Part shown: positions 5,808 to 7,599 of the stretch, one piece after another | How the letters are laid out: every line of letters starts with the position of its first letter | Numbering within the stretch: position 1 is the first letter of the stretch | Origin: Limisphaerales bacterium | GTDB lineage: Bacteria > Verrucomicrobiota > Verrucomicrobiae > Limisphaerales > UBA11358 | Assembly (NCBI GenBank): GCA_003152145.1 | Contig: PLZL01000284.1 | Location: 13,176 to 20,774, forward strand | Reading direction: 5' to 3' | DNA length: 7,599 nt | The notes under the pieces: model-generated | The model's input: the letters and a program-made list of their open reading frames with translations, nothing else | The model's database searches: none | What the model was told of the DNA's origin: nothing | Made by a program: the position numbers and the translations under genes

Positions 5808-7238
5808 ATGAACATTCGCTCTGCCTGCAAAGCCGCAATTGCGCTCGCGATCCTCCTGACCGCCTGCCCCGTCGCCTTTCCGCAAACTGCCCCCGCATCC
5901 AACGCCTCCGCCATACCTCCCATCAGCATCCCCCCCGCAAGACCCGGCGGCAAGGAAGTCCTTATCCCCGCCCGCATCACCCGCGTTCCCGCGACCAACG
6001 ACTTCAACAACCCCGACAGCGAATTCAGTTTCAAACACAGCAAATCCTCCGATAACTTTGTCCTGTTCTGGGCAAAAGAATACGGCGACGACCCCATGAC
6101 CAACAGCGTCGCCAATCGCCGCTTCAACGCCGATGAAGTCCTCAAGGAAGCCGACCGTTTCTACAACTATTACGTCGACACCCTCAAATGGGTTGACAAA
6201 GACAAATCCCTCGCCACCAAATACAAGTTCCTCTTTTTCGTCATCGGCGGCAGCGGCGGCACCATCGACGACAAAATCGGAGCCTTCTGGTCCCCCGCCA
6301 CACGCATCAGCCGTGGCCCCTACGGCGTGGTCGCCCATGAACTGGGACACTCCTTTCAGGGCCTCGACCGTGCCGACGGCGCCGCCTCGTTCTCCGGCGG
6401 CTCCATTGCCGAAATGACCTCACAGTTCATGCTCTGGCAGGTCTATCCTGAATGGCAAACGTTTGAAAACTACCACCTGACTGCCTTCATGAATGGCACC
6501 CATCTGGCCTTCCTCCACCCCGACAACCAATACCACTCGTGCTATCCGCTTGAATACTGGTCCTTCAAGCACGGCATGGAGTTCATCGGGAGAATGTGGC
6601 GCGAAGTGCAGCGCGGCGAAGACCCGGTCATGACTTACAAGCGACTCACGAAGATCAACCAGGATCAGTTCAACGACGAAATGTTCGACGCCTGCCGCCG
6701 TTTCGTCACCTGGGATATGCCGCGCATCGAAAAAGTTGCCGCCCGCTACGCCGATCAGCACACCACCTCGATTACCAACGCCGCTGACAACTGGTTTCAG
6801 ATTGCTGCCGACAAGTGCCCGCAGAACTACGGCTACAATGCCATCAAGCTCAAAGTCCCGGCCGCCAACACCGAAGTTACGCTCGACTTCAAAGGCATCG
6901 CCGGTGCGGAGGGTTTCAGCCAAGCCCGACTCGATAAAGCCGGCTGGCGCTACGGCTTCCTCGCCCATAAGGATGATGGCTCCCGCGTCTACAGCGACAT
7001 TTTCTCCAATTCCGACAGCAGCGCTGAGTTCACCGTGCCCGCCAACACTAAATTCCTCTGGCTCGTCGTGATGGGAGCGCCCACGGAACACTGGATCCGC
7101 GTTGGCGCCCGCGGCGGACGCCGCGGCGCCGCCGCTGCCCCCAACGCCAACACGAACGCCAACGCCAACGCCAGCGAACAATGGCCCTACAAATTCAAGC
7201 TCACCGGAACGGCACCGGATGATTCCATTATTCATTAA
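5808..7238 (+). CDS. Exported zincin-like protein with HELGH motif (possibly DUF6055-related)
   Basis: The 476-residue product starts with an export signal (MNIRSACKAAIALAILLTAC). LTAC at residues 17-20 fits a lipobox, so it may be a lipoprotein lipidated at Cys20; ordinary Sec cleavage a few residues later is the alternative. A Pro/Ala-rich linker follows. The core contains GVVAHELGHSFQ: His177, Glu178 and His181 form a zinc-binding HExxH, and Glu202 in GGSIAEMTSQ is a plausible third ligand, giving a gluzincin-like arrangement. A C-terminal beta-rich part (about 335-476) includes LWLVVMGAPTEHW and ends near QWPYKFKLTGT. From memory this resembles DUF6055 proteins, but I am not certain. The substrate is unknown. 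A low-complexity Arg/Gly/Ala then Asn/Ala stretch interrupts the C-terminal part. The start at 5808 is chosen for the signal peptide; the frame is open back to 5706. The gene is divergent from the peptidase operon. Confidence 0.75.
   Translation: MNIRSACKAAIALAILLTACPVAFPQTAPASNASAIPPISIPPARPGGKEVLIPARITRVPATNDFNNPDSEFSFKHSKSSDNFVLFWAKEYGDDPMTNSVANRRFNADEVLKEADRFYNYYVDTLKWVDKDKSLATKYKFLFFVIGGSGGTIDDKIGAFWSPATRISRGPYGVVAHELGHSFQGLDRADGAASFSGGSIAEMTSQFMLWQVYPEWQTFENYHLTAFMNGTHLAFLHPDNQYHSCYPLEYWSFKHGMEFIGRMWREVQRGEDPVMTYKRLTKINQDQFNDEMFDACRRFVTWDMPRIEKVAARYADQHTTSITNAADNWFQIAADKCPQNYGYNAIKLKVPAANTEVTLDFKGIAGAEGFSQARLDKAGWRYGFLAHKDDGSRVYSDIFSNSDSSAEFTVPANTKFLWLVVMGAPTEHWIRVGARGGRRGAAAAPNANTNANANASEQWPYKFKLTGTAPDDSIIH
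7143..7172 (+). repeat. In-gene 6-bp microsatellite-like repeat (AACGCC units)
   Basis: About five tandem copies of the hexamer AACGCC, with small variations, encode the Asn-Ala/Asn-Thr run near residues 445-456 of the zincin-like protein. The repeat keeps frame because the unit is 6 bp, so length change would add or remove Asn-Ala pairs without breaking the gene. Confidence 0.7.
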
Positions 7239-7545
7239 CCGTTGGAGAAATCTTGTTATTCCCGGTTCGAAAGACGGGCAATGTCGGAGGAGCGGTTGCC
7301 GATTCGCTGGGGTGTCGATATCCAATCGAACGTTAAGCCGAAGGGATCTCAATCTACCGGTTCGCCTTGGCGACGCATCCGCGGCACGGGCCGGAATAAT
7401 TTCAAGGAGCAAGGCGATAAGATTTTAACGTTGAATGATGAAAAGGCAGGTTCCAACTTGCCGCCACGCGCTGAACAAATCCTGCGGGCAGGGTGAAATC
7501 AACAGTTACGGGAGCTCGGCGGGAAGACAATTTTTAGGGGGTAAA
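7239..7545. other. Intergenic region, no convincing gene
   Basis: This 307-bp stretch follows the zincin-like gene. One open frame, ATG 7281 to a TGA at 7494-7496 (71 residues, starting MSEERLPIRWGVDI), has no clear ribosome binding site and no recognisable family, so I list it only as a possibility. A 4-bp CCCG/CGGG hairpin (near 7261-7279) is too weak to call a terminator. No integrase remnant is recognisable, although this is where one would be sought beside a tRNA attachment site. Confidence 0.5.
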
Positions 7546-7599
7546 TTACTTGCACTTCTTCGTAAGTCGTTGATTATGAATGGAGCGGGTGAAGGGAAT
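7546..7599. repeat. Right copy of 54-bp direct repeat, putative attachment site at tRNA-Gly
   Basis: This is the partner of 404-457, in direct orientation 7142 bp away, with three mismatches in 54. It consists of 35 bp of tRNA downstream flank and 19 bp of the tRNA 3' end. The repeat may extend beyond the window. Here the T-stem half reads CCCTT, the form that pairs properly with the GAGGG seen in the left fragment, so this copy looks like the functional one. Confidence 0.8.
7581..7599 (-). tRNA. tRNA-Gly, 3' end only (gene continues beyond the window)
   Basis: Minus-strand reading gives ATT of the T-loop, CCCTT of the T-stem, the acceptor strand CACCCGC, discriminator T and an encoded CCA. 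The acceptor sequence and U73 match bacterial tRNA-Gly (expected 5' end GCGGGTG). Only 19 nt are visible, so the anticodon and the integrity of the gene cannot be checked here. Confidence 0.65.

Noticed and set aside
5560..5898. Minus-strand open frame of 112 codons in the divergent region
   Set aside because: It overlaps the signal-peptide region of the + strand gene, has Arg/Ser-rich low-information sequence and no ribosome binding site; I found no family resemblance.
6420..7412. Minus-strand open frame of 330 codons
   Set aside because: It is antisense to the zincin-like gene, with a Gly/Val-rich composition typical of a shadow frame; the + strand frame has an export signal and HELGH.
404..7599. 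Insertion sequence or composite transposon bounded by the 54-bp repeats
   Set aside because: No transposase is present, the copies are direct rather than terminal inverted repeats, and their content is tRNA sequence, which points to tRNA-targeted integration or duplication instead.
1..7599. CRISPR array or riboswitch
   Set aside because: No regularly spaced short repeats exist; the only multi-copy unit is the in-gene AACGCC hexamer. No leader resembles a riboswitch class that I can recognise.

Overview
The window looks like chromosomal DNA from a Gram-negative, GC-moderate environmental bacterium, most likely Verrucomicrobiota or a close relative in the PVC group. The reasons are a PEP-CTERM sorting tail, a Tat-exported TIM-barrel-like enzyme, a GH127-associated accessory module and a Planctomycete/Verrucomicrobia-style S9 peptidase, with few strong Shine-Dalgarno sites. 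The taxon is an inference from protein style; no marker gene is present.

Layout. Positions 1-267 hold the 3' end of a PEP-CTERM protein gene on the + strand, closed by a good intrinsic terminator (294-319). Positions 268-603 carry no gene but hold a degenerate 28-nt 3' fragment of a tRNA-Gly gene (minus strand, 439-466) inside a longer direct repeat (404-457), plus two hairpins. From 604 to 5415 three minus-strand genes lie head to tail, probably one transcription unit read in the order S9 peptidase (3079-5415), secreted DUF6805 + F5/8C module protein (2076-2999), Tat-exported TIM-barrel-like hydrolase (604-2070). A 392-bp divergent intergenic region (5416-5807) separates them from a + strand gene for an exported zincin-like protein with HELGH (5808-7238). 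Positions 7239-7545 have no convincing gene. The last 54 bases (7546-7599) repeat 404-457 with three mismatches and run into the 3' end of a tRNA-Gly gene on the minus strand, whose remainder lies beyond the window.

Main point. The two 54-bp copies are 7142 bp apart in direct orientation, and both contain a tRNA-Gly 3' end. The right copy has a canonical T-stem half; the left is a broken fragment. This is the geometry left by site-specific integration into the 3' end of a tRNA gene, which makes 404-7599 a candidate small genomic island. No integrase, excisionase or transposase is visible. All four genes between the repeats encode predicted exported proteins that look suited to breaking down or handling peptides and glycans outside the cytoplasm. 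An ancient tRNA segment duplication is the main alternative.
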